Below are positions 1 through 8,900 of a stretch of DNA of 64,000 nt, piece by piece. Location of the stretch: positions 34,134-98,133 of the forward strand of contig NZ_VSKS01000027.1 in NCBI RefSeq assembly GCF_008312835.1, read 5' to 3'. Position 1 is the first letter of the stretch; the number at the start of each line of letters is the position of its first letter. Source of the stretch: Streptomyces marokkonensis (lineage in GTDB: Bacteria; Actinomycetota; Actinomycetes; Streptomycetales; Streptomycetaceae). Under the pieces are notes generated by a model. That model was not told the DNA's origin. It saw nothing but the letters and a program-made list of their open reading frames with translations, and searched no databases. Both the position numbers and the translations under genes were made by a program.

Positions 1-788
1 CCCGCCTCGCCGGACTGCGGCCGGCCGGTGCCATCGTCGAGATCGCCGGTGAGGACGGCCGCATGCTGCGGCTGCCCGAGCTCGTCCCGTTCGCCCGCAA
101 GCACGGTCTGACGATCATCTCCATCGAGGACCTGATCGCCTACCGCCGCTCCGCCGAACCCACCGTCCGCCGTGAGGCCGAGGTCCGGCTGCCCACCTCC
201 CACGGCGTCTTCACGGCGTACGGCTACCGCTCCACCGTCGACGGCGTCGAGCACGTCGCCCTCGTCCACGGCGACATCGGCGACGGGGAGGACGTCCTGG
301 TCCGCGTCCACTCCGAATGCCTCACCGGCGACGTCTTCGGCTCCCAGCGCTGCGACTGCGGCCCCCAGCTCGACGCCTCCCTGGACCGCATCCAGGCCGA
401 GGGCCGGGGCGTGGCCGTCTACCTGCGCGGACACGAGGGACGCGGCATCGGCCTGATGTCCAAGCTGCGCGCCTACGAGCTCCAAGAGCACGGCCGGGAC
501 ACCCTCGACGCCAACCTCGAACTCGGGCTGCCCGCCGACGCCCGCGACTACGGGGCCGGCGCGCAGATCCTCGCCGACCTCGGGGTCCGCAGCGTCCGCC
601 TGATGACCAACAACCCCGACAAGTCCGACGCGCTCGTGCGTCACGGCATCGAGGTCACCCGGCGCGAGCCGATGCCCGTCACCGCGAGCGAGCACAACCT
701 CCGCTACCTGCGCACCAAGCGGGACCGGATGGGCCACGACCTGCCCTGGCTGGACACGCCGACCGTGCCCGTCTGCGGCAACCAGTAA
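1..788 (+). CDS. ribBA: Bifunctional DHBP synthase / GTP cyclohydrolase II, 3' part
   Basis: Riboflavin biosynthesis enzyme, cut by the window edge. The frame is open from base 3, and the first in-frame ATG at 63 is internal. The residues before it (a [11 protein letters not shown] stretch) are the C-terminal part of the DHBP synthase (RibB) domain. The rest is a complete GTP cyclohydrolase II domain. Its zinc-binding cysteines are visible ([14 protein letters not shown]), followed by the RGHEGRGIG loop and the TNNPDK segment. The RibA half makes 2,5-diamino-6-ribosylamino-pyrimidinone phosphate from GTP; the RibB half makes the four-carbon unit from ribulose 5-phosphate. ribH follows after 19 bp, so the two are almost certainly co-transcribed. 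Any FMN riboswitch for the operon would lie upstream of this window. Confidence 0.96.
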   Translation, partial: RLAGLRPAGAIVEIAGEDGRMLRLPELVPFARKHGLTIISIEDLIAYRRSAEPTVRREAEVRLPTSHGVFTAYGYRSTVDGVEHVALVHGDIGDGEDVLVRVHSECLTGDVFGSQRCDCGPQLDASLDRIQAEGRGVAVYLRGHEGRGIGLMSKLRAYELQEHGRDTLDANLELGLPADARDYGAGAQILADLGVRSVRLMTNNPDKSDALVRHGIEVTRREPMPVTASEHNLRYLRTKRDRMGHDLPWLDTPTVPVCGNQ

Positions 789-807
789 GAGAACACCGAG
801 GAGAGAC

Positions 808-1293
808 GTGAGCGGCAAGGGTGCACCGGAACTGTCCGTACGCAATGTCGGGGACCTGCGGGTCGCCGTCATCGCGGCGCAGTGGCACGAGAAGGTGATG
901 GACGGACTGGTGGACGGCGCCCTGCGCGCCCTGCACGACCTCGGCATCGACGAGCCGACCCTGCTCCGGGTCCCCGGCAGCTGGGAACTCCCGGTCGTCG
1001 CCAAGGTCCTGGCCGGCCGGGGCTACGACGCGGTCGTCGCCCTCGGCGTCGTCATCCGGGGCGGCACGCCCCACTTCGACTATGTGTGCCAGGGCGTCAC
1101 CCAGGGCCTCACCCAGGTCTCGGTCGACACCGGCGTGCCCGTCGGCTTCGGCGTGCTCACCTGTGACAACGAGGAGCAGGCACTGGACCGGGCCGGTCTG
1201 CCCGGTTCCAGCGAGGACAAGGGCCACGAGGCGGTCACCGCGGCCGTGGCGACCGCGGCCTGCCTGCGCTCGGTATCCGAACCCTGGCGCTGA
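808..1293 (+). CDS. ribH: 6,7-dimethyl-8-ribityllumazine synthase
   Basis: Penultimate step of riboflavin synthesis: condenses the RibA-derived ribitylaminouracil with the RibB-derived butanone phosphate in an icosahedral or pentameric cytoplasmic enzyme. The 161-residue length is typical. The [12 protein letters not shown] segment carries the catalytic histidine and phosphate-binding region, and the N-terminal [14 protein letters not shown] stretch is also family-typical. The start is GTG, 19 bp after ribBA, with a GAGGAGAG ribosome site just upstream. The gene sits between ribBA and hisE, the usual actinobacterial order. Nothing is missing or unusual. Confidence 0.96.
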   Translation: MSGKGAPELSVRNVGDLRVAVIAAQWHEKVMDGLVDGALRALHDLGIDEPTLLRVPGSWELPVVAKVLAGRGYDAVVALGVVIRGGTPHFDYVCQGVTQGLTQVSVDTGVPVGFGVLTCDNEEQALDRAGLPGSSEDKGHEAVTAAVATAACLRSVSEPWR

Positions 1294-1327
1294 GCAGGCC
1301 CCGTCACCGCGTAGGGTAAGGACCACC

Positions 1328-1600
1328 ATGTCCAAGAAGACGTTCGAGGAGCTCTTCACCGAGCTCCAGCACAAGGCCGCCCACGGAGACCCCGCCACCT
1401 CCCGCACCGCCGAGCTGGTCGACAAGGGCGTCCATGCCATCGGCAAGAAGGTCGTCGAGGAGGCCGCCGAGGTCTGGATGGCCGCCGAGTACGAGGGCAA
1501 GGAAGCGGCCGCCGAGGAGATCTCGCAGCTGCTGTACCACGTCCAGGTGATGATGGTCGCCCGCGGCATCTCCCTCGACGACGTCTACGCCCACCTGTAG
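1328..1600 (+). CDS. hisE: Phosphoribosyl-ATP pyrophosphohydrolase
   Basis: Second step of histidine synthesis: hydrolyses PR-ATP to PR-AMP. It is a 90-residue all-alpha MazG-like protein beginning [13 protein letters not shown]. The metal-binding helix contains [13 protein letters not shown], and [13 protein letters not shown] follows. The start was set at ATG 1328 rather than an upstream in-frame ATG inside ribH, because homology begins here and AAGGA lies just before it. A TAGGGT hexamer at 1312-1317 could be a -10 box giving a very short leader, so an internal promoter separating the rib and his genes is possible. hisG follows after 47 bp. Confidence 0.95.
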   Translation: MSKKTFEELFTELQHKAAHGDPATSRTAELVDKGVHAIGKKVVEEAAEVWMAAEYEGKEAAAEEISQLLYHVQVMMVARGISLDDVYAHL

Positions 1601-1647
1601 ATCCGACGTTCGCGACACCACCCCTTCACACAAAGGAAGCCGACCTC

Positions 1648-2511
1648 ATGCTGCGCATCGCCGTCCCCAACAAGGGTTCCCTGTCAGGCCCCGCGGGGGA
1701 GATGCTGCATGAGGCCGGCTACCAGCAGCGCCGCGAGTCCAAGGAGCTGCGGATCGTCGACCCGACGAACGAGGTGGAGTTCTTCTACCTCCGCCCGCGC
1801 GACATCGCGATCTACGTCTCCTCCGGCAAGCTCGACATCGGCATCACCGGCCGTGACCTGCTCGTCGACTCCGGTGCCGACGCCGAGGAGATCCTGCCGC
1901 TCGGCTTCGCCCGCTCCACCTTCCGCTTCGCCACCAAGCCCGGCACGGCGAACGGCGTCGCCGACCTCAACGGCATGACGGTCGCCACCTCCTACGAGGG
2001 GATCGTCGCGAAGCACCTCGCCGACCACGCCATCGACGCCTCGGTCGTCCACCTCGACGGCGCCGTCGAGACCGCGATCGAGCTGGGCGTCGCCGAGGTC
2101 ATCGCCGACGTCGTCGAGACCGGCACCTCGCTGCGCAACGCGGGCCTGGAGGTCATCGGCGAGCCGATCATGAAGTCCGAGGCGGTCGTCATCCGCCGCA
2201 CGGGTGCCTCCCCCGGAGCCGACGAGACCGTCGAGACCAAGGTGCAGCAGTTCCTGCGCCGCCTCCAGGGCGTCCTGGTCGCCCGGACGTACGTGATGAT
2301 GGACTACGACTGCCGGGTCGAGCAGCTGGAGAAGGCCGTGGCGCTCACCCCGGGCCTGGAGTCCCCGACCGTGTCCCCGCTGCACAACGAGGGCTGGGTC
2401 GCCGTCCGCGCGATGGTCCCGTCCAAGGACGCGCAGCGGATCATGGACGACCTGTACGACATCGGCGCCCGCGCCATCCTCACCACGGCCATCCACGCCT
2501 GCCGTCTCTGA
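1648..2511 (+). CDS. hisG: ATP phosphoribosyltransferase, long form
   Basis: First committed step of histidine synthesis: transfers ATP onto PRPP to make PR-ATP. At 287 residues it is the long HisG form. A two-lobed periplasmic-binding-like catalytic domain (MLRIAVPNKGSLS at the start, DIGITGRDLLVDSG, VIADVVETGTSLRN near residue 155) is followed from about residue 215 by the PII-like regulatory domain that gives histidine feedback inhibition. No HisZ partner is needed for the long form. An AAAGGA ribosome site precedes the ATG. The gene pairs with hisE. Confidence 0.95.
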   Translation: MLRIAVPNKGSLSGPAGEMLHEAGYQQRRESKELRIVDPTNEVEFFYLRPRDIAIYVSSGKLDIGITGRDLLVDSGADAEEILPLGFARSTFRFATKPGTANGVADLNGMTVATSYEGIVAKHLADHAIDASVVHLDGAVETAIELGVAEVIADVVETGTSLRNAGLEVIGEPIMKSEAVVIRRTGASPGADETVETKVQQFLRRLQGVLVARTYVMMDYDCRVEQLEKAVALTPGLESPTVSPLHNEGWVAVRAMVPSKDAQRIMDDLYDIGARAILTTAIHACRL

Positions 2512-2529
2512 CCGGCCCGGAGCACCACC

Positions 2530-3000
2530 ATGTCCGATTCCACGCCGGGCACGCTGCCCGCACTGCCCGTCACGTTCCGCCCGGCCCGCACCCGGGCGGT
2601 GCTGCTCACGGCCGGCGTCGCGCTGTTCGTGGTCATCACCCTCATCGCGCTGCTGCTGGACCATCTCAACCCGGGGGAGCGGATCAGCTTCGTGTTCACC
2701 GCCGCGCTGCTGGCCGGCGTACTGTTCCTGCTGGCCCGGCCGAAGGTCGTCGCCGACGAGGCGGGCGTCACCGTCGTCAACATCGTGAGCCGGCGTCGCC
2801 TGGAGTGGGCGGAGATCCTTCAGGTGAACCTCCGCCCGGGTGATCCCTGGGTCTTCCTCAACCTCAGCGACGGCACCAGCCTGCCCGCTCTCGGCATCCA
2901 GCCGGGCATCGCCCGGCAGCGCGCCGTCGCCGACGCGCGTGCCCTGCGGGCGCTCGCCGAGGACCGCTCCACGCCCGGTCACGGGACGCCCCGGGACTGA
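2530..3000 (+). CDS. PH-domain (bacterial YdbS/YcxA-type) membrane protein
   Basis: A 156-residue protein 18 bp after hisG and probably read from the same transcript. Two hydrophobic helices (about residues 20-40 and 50-66) are followed by a soluble C-terminal part. That part has the pattern of a bacterial pleckstrin-homology domain: a VVADEAGVTVVN strand, then RRRLEWAEILQV, then an arginine-rich helix. Small PH-domain membrane proteins of this kind regularly follow hisG in streptomycetes. The molecular role is unknown, and the location suggests transcriptional linkage rather than a role in histidine synthesis. Confidence 0.8.
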   Translation: MSDSTPGTLPALPVTFRPARTRAVLLTAGVALFVVITLIALLLDHLNPGERISFVFTAALLAGVLFLLARPKVVADEAGVTVVNIVSRRRLEWAEILQVNLRPGDPWVFLNLSDGTSLPALGIQPGIARQRAVADARALRALAEDRSTPGHGTPRD

Positions 3001-3111
3001 GACGCGGGCCGCCTCCAGGGGCGCGCGCTCCGGGCCCGGGCGCGGGTCCGCTCCGGCAAGCGCCGGGGACGTTCACCTGCCGCAGTCGCCCATGTCTTGA
3101 TTAATCTGGTG

Positions 3112-3140
3112 GGCGGAGGCGCCGCGACGGCGTCTCCGCC
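3112..3140 (+). terminator. Hairpin between the PH-domain gene and the CNNM operon
   Basis: Twelve-base arms at 3112-3123 and 3129-3140 pair around a five-base loop with one G-U position. There is no T-run, which is normal for streptomycete terminators. It lies 112 bp after the hisG-PH operon and could end that transcript. The rest of the 3001-3295 gap shows no gene, no tRNA and no riboswitch I recognise. Confidence 0.5.
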
Positions 3141-3295
3141 CCTGCCGCCCCGCCCGGTGCCCAGGGGCCCCGGCTACCCGAGGAGTGACCCTCTCCGGCG
3201 ATGGACGGATCGTCCTGCAGTACCTGCGCCGCCCCCTGCCGACATACCGCGGACCCGTATCCCCGGGTGCGCGCGCATGCGGAGGAGACGGCATC

Positions 3296-4627
3296 ATGAC
3301 CACCCCCCTGCTGCTGCTCGCAGCCGCGTTCCTGCTGATCCTGGCCAACGGGTTCTTCGTGGCCGCGGAGTTCGGCCTGGTGACCGTCGAACGCCCGGAC
3401 GCCGAACAGGCGGCCGCGGCCGGCGACCGGCGCGCCCGCCGCGTCGTCGAGTCCCTCCGGGAACTGTCCTTCCAGCTCTCCGGCACCCAGCTCGGCATCA
3501 CCATCACCTCCCTGGTCGTCGGCATGCTGGCCCAGCCGGCGCTCGCCGGACTGCTGCACGGCCCCTTCACCGGCATCGGCGTCCCCGGGGGCGCGGTCCC
3601 CGGTGTCTCCGTCGTCGTCGGCATGCTGCTGGCCTCGGCCGTGCAGATGGTGATCGGCGAACTCGTGCCCAAGAACTGGGCGGTGTCCCGTCCGATGCAG
3701 GTCGCGCGCTTCGTCGCGGGGCCGCAGCACGCCTTCGCCCGTCTGTTCCGCCCGGTCATCGCCGGGCTGAACGCCGTGGCCAACCGTCTGGTGCGGGCCC
3801 TGGGCCTCGAGCCCGCCGAGGAACTGGCGTCCGCCCGCACCCCCGGTGAACTCGTGTCCCTGGCCCGGCACTCCGCCCGGGCCGGCGCCCTCGAACAGGA
3901 CACGGCGGACCTCTTCGTGCGCACCCTGTCCCTGGGCGACCTGACCGCGCAGCACGTCATGACGCCGCGCGTGAAGGTCAGCGCCCTGCAGGCGTCGGCG
4001 ACCGCCGAGGACGTGGTGAACCTGACCCGGGCCACCGGTCTGTCCCGTTTCCCCGTGTACCGGGAGCGCATCGACGAGATCGTCGGCATGGTCCATCTCA
4101 AGGACGCCCTCGCGGTGTCCGTGCCCGACCGGCTGCGCACCCCCGTCGGCCGCATCGCCCGCCCGGCGCTGCTCGTCCCCGAGACCCTGCCCGTACGGCC
4201 GCTGCTCACGCGGCTGCGCAGCGAGCAGCCCATCGCGGTCGTCGTCGACGAGTACGGCGGAACGGCCGGCGTCGTCACGCTGGAGGACATCGTCGAGGAG
4301 ATCGTCGGCGAGGTACGCGACGAGCACGACGGACAGGACGTGCCCGAACTCGCCGTCGCCCCGCCGGAGGACGGCAACCCGGCCTGGGACGTCGACGGCG
4401 GCGTCCGCGTCGACATCCTGCTGCGCATAGGGCTGGAGGTGCCCGAGGGCCCGTACGAGACGGTGGCCGGCCTGGTCGCCGACCTGCTCGGCCGTATCCC
4501 GGCCGTCGGCGACCGCGCGGAACTGCCCGGCTGGCGGCTGTCGGTGCGCCGGGTCGGCCACTACCGCGCCGAACGCGTCCGCCTGGTCAGGACGGCCCCG
4601 CTGCCGCTCGTGGAGGTGGCCGGATGA
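3296..4627 (+). CDS. CNNM/CorC (HlyC) family membrane protein with CBS pair
   Basis: A 443-residue protein with the standard CNNM layout. An N-terminal DUF21 membrane domain (four hydrophobic stretches, starting LLLLAAAFLLILANGFFVAAEF) is followed by two CBS domains (about residues 215-335; VMTPRVKVSAL and a TGLSRFPVYRE stretch are visible) and a C-terminal CorC_HlyC domain. CNNM proteins are linked to Mg2+/Co2+ export or Mg2+ homeostasis, with CBS domains binding adenine nucleotides. Substrate is not shown here. The start was chosen at ATG 3296, after GGAGGAG, which places the membrane helix at the N-terminus. The next gene overlaps by 4 bp (ATGA), so the two are translationally coupled and may form a heteromeric pair. 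Confidence 0.88.
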   Translation: MTTPLLLLAAAFLLILANGFFVAAEFGLVTVERPDAEQAAAAGDRRARRVVESLRELSFQLSGTQLGITITSLVVGMLAQPALAGLLHGPFTGIGVPGGAVPGVSVVVGMLLASAVQMVIGELVPKNWAVSRPMQVARFVAGPQHAFARLFRPVIAGLNAVANRLVRALGLEPAEELASARTPGELVSLARHSARAGALEQDTADLFVRTLSLGDLTAQHVMTPRVKVSALQASATAEDVVNLTRATGLSRFPVYRERIDEIVGMVHLKDALAVSVPDRLRTPVGRIARPALLVPETLPVRPLLTRLRSEQPIAVVVDEYGGTAGVVTLEDIVEEIVGEVRDEHDGQDVPELAVAPPEDGNPAWDVDGGVRVDILLRIGLEVPEGPYETVAGLVADLLGRIPAVGDRAELPGWRLSVRRVGHYRAERVRLVRTAPLPLVEVAG

Positions 4628-5697
4628 GCGTCCTGCAACTCCTCTTCGCCGCGCTGCTCGTGCTCGCCAACGGCTTCTTCGTCGGCGCCGAGTTCGCACT
4701 GGTCTCGGTCCGCCGCAGCCAGATCGAACCGCTCGGCACCGCCCGCGCCCGTCAGGTGCTGTACGGCCTGGAGCACCTGCCGCAGATGATGGCGGCCGCC
4801 CAGTTCGGCATCACCGTCTGCTCGCTGACCCTGGGCGCGGTCGCCGAACCGACGGTGGCCCATCTGCTGGAACCGGTCTTCGCGTGGATGCACCTGCCGC
4901 ACGGCATGATCCACCCGCTCGGCTACGTCGTGGCGCTCGCCGTCGTGGTCTTCTTCCACCTCGTCATCGGCGAGATGGTCCCGAAGAACCTGGCCATGGC
5001 GGCCCCGGAGAGGGCCGCGCTGTGGCTGAGCCCCGGGCTGGTCTGGTTCGCCCGTCTGTGCAAGCCGGTCACCGTCGCGCTCGGGGCCTGCGCCCGGGCC
5101 GTCCTGCGCCTCTTCCGCGTCGAGCCGAAGGACGAGGTCGAGGCCGTCTTCACCAGCGAGCAGCTCAACCGGCTGGTGGAGGACGCCGGGCAGGCGGGCC
5201 TCCTCGACCCCGAGGAGGCCGAGCGCCTCGAGGACGCCCTGGAGCTGGGCTCCCGCCCGGTGACGGACGTCCTGCTGGGCCGCGAGTCGCTGGTCACGGT
5301 CACGCCCGCGGTCACCCCGGCACAGATCGTGGAGCTCACCGCCCGCACCGGCTACTCCCGGTTCCCGGTGGCCGCGGACGGCGGTGCCTTCATGGGCTAC
5401 CTCCACGTCAAGGACGTACTGGACCTGGAGGACCTCGACCGCGCCGTCCCCCAGCGGCTCTGGCGGCGCATGACGACCCTGCGGCCCGACCTCCCCCTGG
5501 ACGACGCCCTCACGGTGATGCGCCGCGCCGCGACCCACCTGGCCCAGGTCTGCGACCCCTCCGGCAAGGCCCTGGGCCTGGTGGCCCTGGAGGACGTCCT
5601 GGAACTGCTGGTGGGAGAGGTACGCGACCCGGCCCACAGGGAGGTCACCCTGACGGAACAGCGCACGAGCGGCACCCCCGAGGAGGTCCCCGCATAG
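4624..5697 (+). CDS. Second CNNM/CorC-like membrane protein, short form
   Basis: Paralogue of the preceding gene, overlapping it by 4 bp. It has 357 residues: a DUF21 membrane domain (LLFAALLVLANGFFVGAEFALVSVRR at the start, then IGEMVPKNLAMA) and a CBS pair to about residue 340. It ends near the last CBS strand and lacks the C-terminal CorC_HlyC domain seen in its partner (443 residues). The coupled long/short pair is common in actinobacteria. The likely role is in a metal-ion transport or regulation complex at the membrane; which subunit does what cannot be read from sequence. Confidence 0.86.
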   Translation: MSVLQLLFAALLVLANGFFVGAEFALVSVRRSQIEPLGTARARQVLYGLEHLPQMMAAAQFGITVCSLTLGAVAEPTVAHLLEPVFAWMHLPHGMIHPLGYVVALAVVVFFHLVIGEMVPKNLAMAAPERAALWLSPGLVWFARLCKPVTVALGACARAVLRLFRVEPKDEVEAVFTSEQLNRLVEDAGQAGLLDPEEAERLEDALELGSRPVTDVLLGRESLVTVTPAVTPAQIVELTARTGYSRFPVAADGGAFMGYLHVKDVLDLEDLDRAVPQRLWRRMTTLRPDLPLDDALTVMRRAATHLAQVCDPSGKALGLVALEDVLELLVGEVRDPAHREVTLTEQRTSGTPEEVPA

Positions 5698-5734
5698 CCG
5701 CGGGCCGTCGTGCCTCCCACCCGCCGTCAGCTCC

Positions 5735-5765
5735 ACCCACCGGGGTCCTCATGACCCCGGTGGGT
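5735..5765. terminator. Bidirectional terminator between the CNNM pair and the AAA gene
   Basis: Perfect 13-bp arms (5735-5747 and 5753-5765) around a five-base loop, between two convergent genes. The minus-strand stop codon of the AAA gene (5749-5751) lies in the loop, so the hairpin probably serves both transcripts. Confidence 0.8.
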
Positions 5766-7611
5766 CCGACGGTCCCCGCCCCGACAGCACCTCCCCGTAC
5801 GCCTGCATGAGGTCCGGCAGCCGCAGCGTGGCCAGGTCCTCACGGGTCAACGCCCCCGGATAGACCGACAACCGCAGATCCCGGTACGCACAGCTCTTCT
5901 CGTACAGCGTCCGCAGGAACCGCCCGTTCCCCAGCTCGTCGATCCACCCCTGGTCCACCACGTGCCCGGCGATCGACCGCAGCTCGTCCAGCGCCTCCTC
6001 GTCCCACACATCCCCGTTCTCCCCGGCCAGCACCTCACCGATCGAGGTGAGCTCCAGCGGCCGGTACGAGGGGAAGTCCACGCGTGTGGTGAAGCGTGAC
6101 GACAGCCCGGGGTTGGCGGCGAGCAGCCGGTCCATGCCCTCCGGATACCCGGCGAGGATCACCACCAGATGATCGCGGTTGTCCTCCGCCCGCTTCAGCA
6201 GCACCTGAAGCGCCTCGTCCCCGTACGCGTCACCCTTGCCGTAGCCGGAGTTCGACAGGGAGTACGCCTCGTCCACGAACAGCACCCCGCCGAGGGCGGA
6301 GTCGATCAGCTCGTTGGCCTTCACCGCGGTCTGCCCAAGGTACTCGCCCACCAGATCGGCCCGCTGGGCCTCCACCAGGTGGTCACCGCCGAGCAGTCCG
6401 AGGGCGTAGAAGACGCGGCCCAGGATGCGGGCCACGGTGGTCTTTCCCGTCCCGGACGGCCCGGAGAACACGAAGTGCCGTTTCGGCGGCTGCACCGGCA
6501 ACCCCTGCCCGGCCCGCAGCCGCGCCATGTTCAGTTGCGCCGACAACGCCTTGACCTGGCGCTTCACCGGCTCCAGTCCCACCATGCGCTCCAGTTCCGC
6601 GAGCGCCTCCTCCAGTAACGCGGGATCGGTCGGCCCTGTCGGCAGCGGCGACCCGGGACTGCCCCCGCGCTCGCGCACCCCCGGTCCGGCGACCGGCGGC
6701 AGCGGAGCCGGCGGCGGCTCGGGGTCGGACAGCCTGAGGTCGCGGCCCTCGGTGCCGAAGAGCGGATCGAGTGTGTCGGGACCGTCCATCATGTCCTGCC
6801 CGACACCCGCGAGGGTGATCGCGGCGAGGTCGGCGGCATCGTCGTAGCCGTCGCCCTCGGCGATCGCGGCGAGCCGGGCGGAGGTGTCCATGAAGGCCGG
6901 ATCGACCCGGTGCACGGCCCGGTACAGGGGAAGCGCCGCGGCGCTGCGACCGGTTCCCTCATGGGCGCGCGCCAGCCAGTAGCGCAGCTCCTTGCGCTGC
7001 GGCTGCTCGCTGCGGCACCGCATCAGCGCCGCCGACAGCAGTGGTTCGGCCTGCCCGTACATCTCCAGCCGTACCCGCGCCATGCCGCCGAACAGGCCCG
7101 CCTCGATGCCGAGCATGGGGTCCTCGACCAGTGAGTCGGTGTGCCGGACCAGCTGCTCCCAGTCCTTGACCAGGTAGGCGCGGCAGGCGTGCAGAAAGCG
7201 GACCTGCGGATCGGTGTCCACCGGGGGCAGCCCGGCGAGCGCCCGGTCCAGCTCGGGGACGTGGCGGCCGTCCAGCCAGTGGGAGGCGTGCGCCAGCAGC
7301 AGATCGCGGGGGCTCTCCAGCACCGGTTGCACCCACCAGCCCAGCCAGTACCAGGAGTTGAGGGTGCGCCGGTGCCTGCTGCGCTGTTCGCCGAAGCGCT
7401 CCCGGTGCCGGAACATCCGCAGCAGCGCGGTCGTCGTGTCGACGCGCAGCGCGTGCAGCCCGAGCCAGCCGTCGGCCATCCCGGGATCGATCCGGACCGC
7501 GGCCCGGAACTCCTCCTCGGCCTGCGGGTAGGCGCCCATGGTGTAGGCGTCCACGCCTCGTAGCCAGGCCAGGTCGGCCGGGGCCTGCGTGCCCTGCGTG
7601 CCGAAGTCCAT
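5749..7611 (-). CDS. EccA-like AAA+ ATPase (CbxX/CfxQ type) with TPR-like N-terminus
   Basis: A 620-residue protein. The first about 300 residues are helical repeats of TPR type (YTMGAYPQAEEEFRAAVRIDP, then repeated A/L/W helices). The C-terminal half is a CbxX/CfxQ AAA+ module with Walker A GPSGTGKTT (Lys390), Walker B VLFVDEAYSL and a sensor/arginine-finger region LSSRFTTRVDFPSY. TPR-AAA fusion of this size is the layout of EccA, the cytosolic ATPase of type VII (ESX) secretion. No EccB-E, EsxA/B or PPE gene lies in the window, so this is an orphan member or acts in trans. The start was placed at ATG 7611, after GGGGGA; a longer frame upstream lacks homology. It converges on the CNNM genes. 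Confidence 0.85.
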   Translation of the reverse strand: MDFGTQGTQAPADLAWLRGVDAYTMGAYPQAEEEFRAAVRIDPGMADGWLGLHALRVDTTTALLRMFRHRERFGEQRSRHRRTLNSWYWLGWWVQPVLESPRDLLLAHASHWLDGRHVPELDRALAGLPPVDTDPQVRFLHACRAYLVKDWEQLVRHTDSLVEDPMLGIEAGLFGGMARVRLEMYGQAEPLLSAALMRCRSEQPQRKELRYWLARAHEGTGRSAAALPLYRAVHRVDPAFMDTSARLAAIAEGDGYDDAADLAAITLAGVGQDMMDGPDTLDPLFGTEGRDLRLSDPEPPPAPLPPVAGPGVRERGGSPGSPLPTGPTDPALLEEALAELERMVGLEPVKRQVKALSAQLNMARLRAGQGLPVQPPKRHFVFSGPSGTGKTTVARILGRVFYALGLLGGDHLVEAQRADLVGEYLGQTAVKANELIDSALGGVLFVDEAYSLSNSGYGKGDAYGDEALQVLLKRAEDNRDHLVVILAGYPEGMDRLLAANPGLSSRFTTRVDFPSYRPLELTSIGEVLAGENGDVWDEEALDELRSIAGHVVDQGWIDELGNGRFLRTLYEKSCAYRDLRLSVYPGALTREDLATLRLPDLMQAYGEVLSGRGPSDPPGS

Positions 7612-7879
7612 CACGTCCCCCACAAACCGTGCCCCCGTCGGTGTGCCGGCCGGCCCTCGCCCGTCGGCTCCCTGTGGTCGAACCGCTGTGCCGCGGACCG
7701 GAGTTGCAAGGTGCGCGAAGCAGCGTCCGTAGGTCGCACCGAGGGCATCGTACCTGCGGCGGCGGCGCGTCCGTAGGGTGCCGCGCACGGGGAAGAACGA
7801 GGTGGGGGAGGAGTGCGCCGGACCGCCCGGTGACCCAGGGTGATCGTCATATGCCGCTGAGCGGTCGAAAGACGCGAAG

Positions 7880-7955
7880 AGGGCAGAACGAAGCCCCCGA
7901 TCACGGGGGAACAACCGGGGGCTTCGCGTCTGCCGGCGACTCCGGAGAGCCGCAC
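7880..7955 (-). ncRNA. Candidate small RNA in the uridine kinase-AAA gene gap
   Basis: No gene fills 7612-8040. On the minus strand a promoter (7962-7991) would start a transcript near 7955. About 30 bases on, it meets a strong hairpin: perfect 11-base arms at 7889-7899 and 7916-7926 with a 16-base loop, followed on the minus strand by a pyrimidine-rich TTCTGCCCTCTT. Promoter plus terminator within 75 bases predicts a short independent RNA. It could instead be an attenuated leader of the AAA gene 270 bp downstream. The loop contains a G/C run (CCCCCGTG in RNA sense). No tRNA fold was found here. Confidence 0.45.
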
Positions 7956-7961
7956 ATTGAG

Positions 7962-7991
7962 AACGTAAGACCTGTACGGGCCCTCGGTCAA
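7962..7991 (-). promoter_or_regulatory. Housekeeping-type promoter on the minus strand
   Basis: Reading the minus strand, TTGACC (7991-7986) is followed after 18 bases by TACGTT (7967-7962), close to the HrdB consensus. It is the only good promoter match in the 7612-8040 gap and points at the candidate sRNA and the AAA gene. Confidence 0.5.
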
Positions 7992-8040
7992 GCAGAGTTG
8001 GGGTACTCCGGCAACTTGTCCGGGACCGCTCTTCACAGGT

Positions 8041-8742
8041 TCACCACAGTGCCGACGGGTCGTCACCGTGTGTGAACGGAGCAGCTGAATCATCCGTCCC
8101 GGCAGGCCCGGTGAGCAGCTCGTACCCCTCCTTGCGCTGCCGCACCAGAAGGTCCGCGAAGGGGCGTGAGGGATCGCCGGCGAAGTGCTCGCTCTCCGCG
8201 CGCACCCAGCCGTCCCAGAACTCCCGCTGCTCCTCACCGTCCCGCTCCCGGCCGCGCGACCAGGACTCCTCGCGCGGCAGGTCCATCCAGAGCAGCAGTG
8301 CCAGATGCGGGCGCAGGGCACGGCGTCCCGCGCCGACGCCCTCCACGACGATCACGGGGGCCGGCGGCAGGGGGCGGGGCGGCCCGAAGCGGCGGGCGCG
8401 CCAGTCGTAGGGGGAGTAGTGCGCGGTTTCGCCGCGGCCGAGGGGTTCGACCACCTCGCTCAGCAGCCGTCCGGTCCAGCCGAACAGCTCCTGGTGGCTG
8501 GCGACGTCGTCGAGTCGCAGCACCGGGGCGCCGTCCAGGGCCCCGGCCAGCAGGCCGGCGAAGGTCGACTTCCCGGAGCCGGCGTGTCCGTCGACGCCGA
8601 CGAGCCGGACCGGGCCGCAGGAGGGGCCGAGCCGGCGGATGCGGGAGGCAAGATCGTGAATGGCTGGTTCCGGGGCAGTGGTGAGGGCGGACGGGAGCAC
8701 TCTAGGCCCCGGCCCCGCGAGGCCCGCCGCGGGTCCCGCCAT
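8041..8742 (-). CDS. Uridine kinase-like P-loop NTPase
   Basis: A 233-residue cytoplasmic protein of the uridine kinase/phosphoribulokinase-like P-loop family. Walker A is GVDGHAGSGKSTF (about residues 50-62), followed by LRLDDV, a family-typical Asp pair, and VIVVEGVGAGRRAL, which matches the Walker B/lid-entry region of small-molecule kinases. True uridine kinases are of similar length, but the nucleoside-binding signature is not clear, so the substrate is left open. The start is uncertain: ATG 8742 gives the listed frame without a good ribosome site; GTG at 8700 is an alternative 14 codons in. The gene stands alone, divergent from the secreted peptidase gene. Confidence 0.78.
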   Translation of the reverse strand: MAGPAAGLAGPGPRVLPSALTTAPEPAIHDLASRIRRLGPSCGPVRLVGVDGHAGSGKSTFAGLLAGALDGAPVLRLDDVASHQELFGWTGRLLSEVVEPLGRGETAHYSPYDWRARRFGPPRPLPPAPVIVVEGVGAGRRALRPHLALLLWMDLPREESWSRGRERDGEEQREFWDGWVRAESEHFAGDPSRPFADLLVRQRKEGYELLTGPAGTDDSAAPFTHGDDPSALW

Positions 8743-8900
8743 TGGTCGAGTCCCATGTTGGTCGGGCGCGGCACGGCCGGGGTGCTGGCAGGATCCGCCC
8801 GGCTGCGTTCATAGTTGGCGCACACCCGCTCCACCCGGCGGACGTCCACCGTCCGCGCACTGGTCCTGTCCCGACTCCGACACCTGGGGGTCCTCCACCC

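Noticed and set aside
3001-3295. Possible Mg2+ (M-box) or c-di-AMP riboswitch before the CNNM pair
   Set aside because: The conserved core words of either class were not found; only one simple hairpin is present.
7930-8060. tRNA-like stretch in the gap by the uridine kinase-like gene
   Set aside because: No acceptor stem pairing and no GGTTCGA-type T-loop could be built.
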